NCBI GenBank assembly: GCA_049800095.1
Contig: JBARJD010000061.1
Coordinates: 1-5,330 of the forward strand
Origin: JAKIWV01 sp049800095
GTDB lineage: Archaea > Thermoplasmatota > Thermoplasmata > Lutacidiplasmatales > UBA184
DNA: 5,330 bases
Direction: 5' to 3'
The notes beneath the pieces were generated by a model. It saw only the letters and a program-made list of their open reading frames with translations. It was not told the origin of the DNA and did no database searches. Positions 5,123-5,330 of the stretch are shown here, in pieces. Within the stretch, counting starts at the first letter, position 1. Each line of letters starts with the position of its first letter. The translations under genes and the position numbers were made by a program.

Positions 5123-5330
5123 TTAGGACTTCAACACGATCTCGATGTTCACGCCGTCGGGCACTTGGATCCGCATCACCTGGCGGAGCGCCCGTTCGTC
5201 GGCATCGATGTCGATGAGTCGCTTGTGGATCCGCATCTCCCAATGATCGATGGTGCTGGTGCCTCCGCCGTCCGGTCCTTTTCGGACCGGCACACGGAGG
5301 CGCTTGGTTGGCAACGGGATCGGCCCAGAG
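5123..5330 (-). CDS. rpsJ: Small-subunit ribosomal protein S10 (uS10), 3' part
   Basis: The C-terminal 68 residues of ribosomal protein S10, cut by the right edge of the window; archaeal S10 is about 102 residues, so roughly a third is missing. The frame reads SGPIPLPTKRLRVPVRKGPD at the edge and then HWEMRIHKRLIDIDADE and VPDGVNIEIVLKS at the end, which is close to the archaeal consensus. The TTG at 5314 is an internal Leu codon, not a start, because the conserved SGPIP segment precedes it in frame. S10 belongs to the small-subunit head, near the decoding side. In archaea rpsJ commonly follows the elongation factor 1-alpha gene, so that gene is the likely neighbour beyond the window. Here it is followed after 13 bases by psd. 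Confidence 0.97.
   Translation of the reverse strand, partial: SGPIPLPTKRLRVPVRKGPDGGGTSTIDHWEMRIHKRLIDIDADERALRQVMRIQVPDGVNIEIVLKS

Noticed and set aside
5312..5314. TTG as start codon of the S10 gene
   Set aside because: The frame continues upstream with SGPIP, part of the conserved archaeal S10 sequence, so the gene enters from outside the window.
1..5330. Mobile element, CRISPR array, defence system or prophage
   Set aside because: No transposase, integrase, nuclease, repeat-spacer array or phage protein is visible, and all the space is filled by housekeeping-type genes.

Overview
The window is gene-dense, GC-rich DNA that reads as archaeal. The clearest sign is the partial ribosomal protein at the right edge, which matches the archaeal form of S10 (uS10). 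Supporting signs are an MptD-type dihydroneopterin aldolase, a serine-type phospholipid pathway of the kind archaea use for archaetidylethanolamine, a stand-alone Lrp/AsnC ligand-binding (RAM) protein behind a good archaeal TATA box, and two genes with almost no leader and an AT-rich box 28-30 bases before the start codon. A GC-rich member of the Thermoplasmatota or another euryarchaeal lineage is my best guess. This is an inference from protein style, not a placement.

Layout, left to right. Positions 1-71 carry no gene I can support, but hold two overlapping inverted repeats downstream of a minus-strand unit. Positions 72-645 (minus) are a two-gene unit: a stand-alone RAM-domain protein followed after 7 bases by a small three-helix membrane protein. 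Positions 646-766 are a divergent promoter region. Positions 767-2131 (plus) encode a 12-helix major facilitator transporter, and 2180-3322 (plus) encode a complete citrate synthase with its own candidate promoter. From the right edge a minus-strand operon runs leftward: rpsJ (3' part, 5330-5123), psd (5109-4486), pssA (4489-3722) and mptD (3729-3319). psd and pssA share GTGA, and the mptD start lies inside the end of pssA. The operon meets citrate synthase tail to tail, and the two TAG stops share the same CTAG.

How the genes fit together. pssA and psd are consecutive steps: CDP-archaeol plus serine gives archaetidylserine, which is decarboxylated to archaetidylethanolamine. mptD makes 6-hydroxymethyl-dihydropterin, a precursor of tetrahydromethanopterin or folate C1 carriers. 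Placing both behind a ribosomal protein gene suggests constitutive, growth-linked expression. Citrate synthase feeds acetyl-CoA into the citric acid cycle; the transporter's substrate cannot be read from the sequence.

I see no mobile element, CRISPR array, RNA gene, phage gene or defence system. The region is mostly housekeeping. The points worth a second look are the operon composition, the regulatory region at 646-766, the uncharacterised RAM/membrane pair, and the zero-gap convergent gene end.
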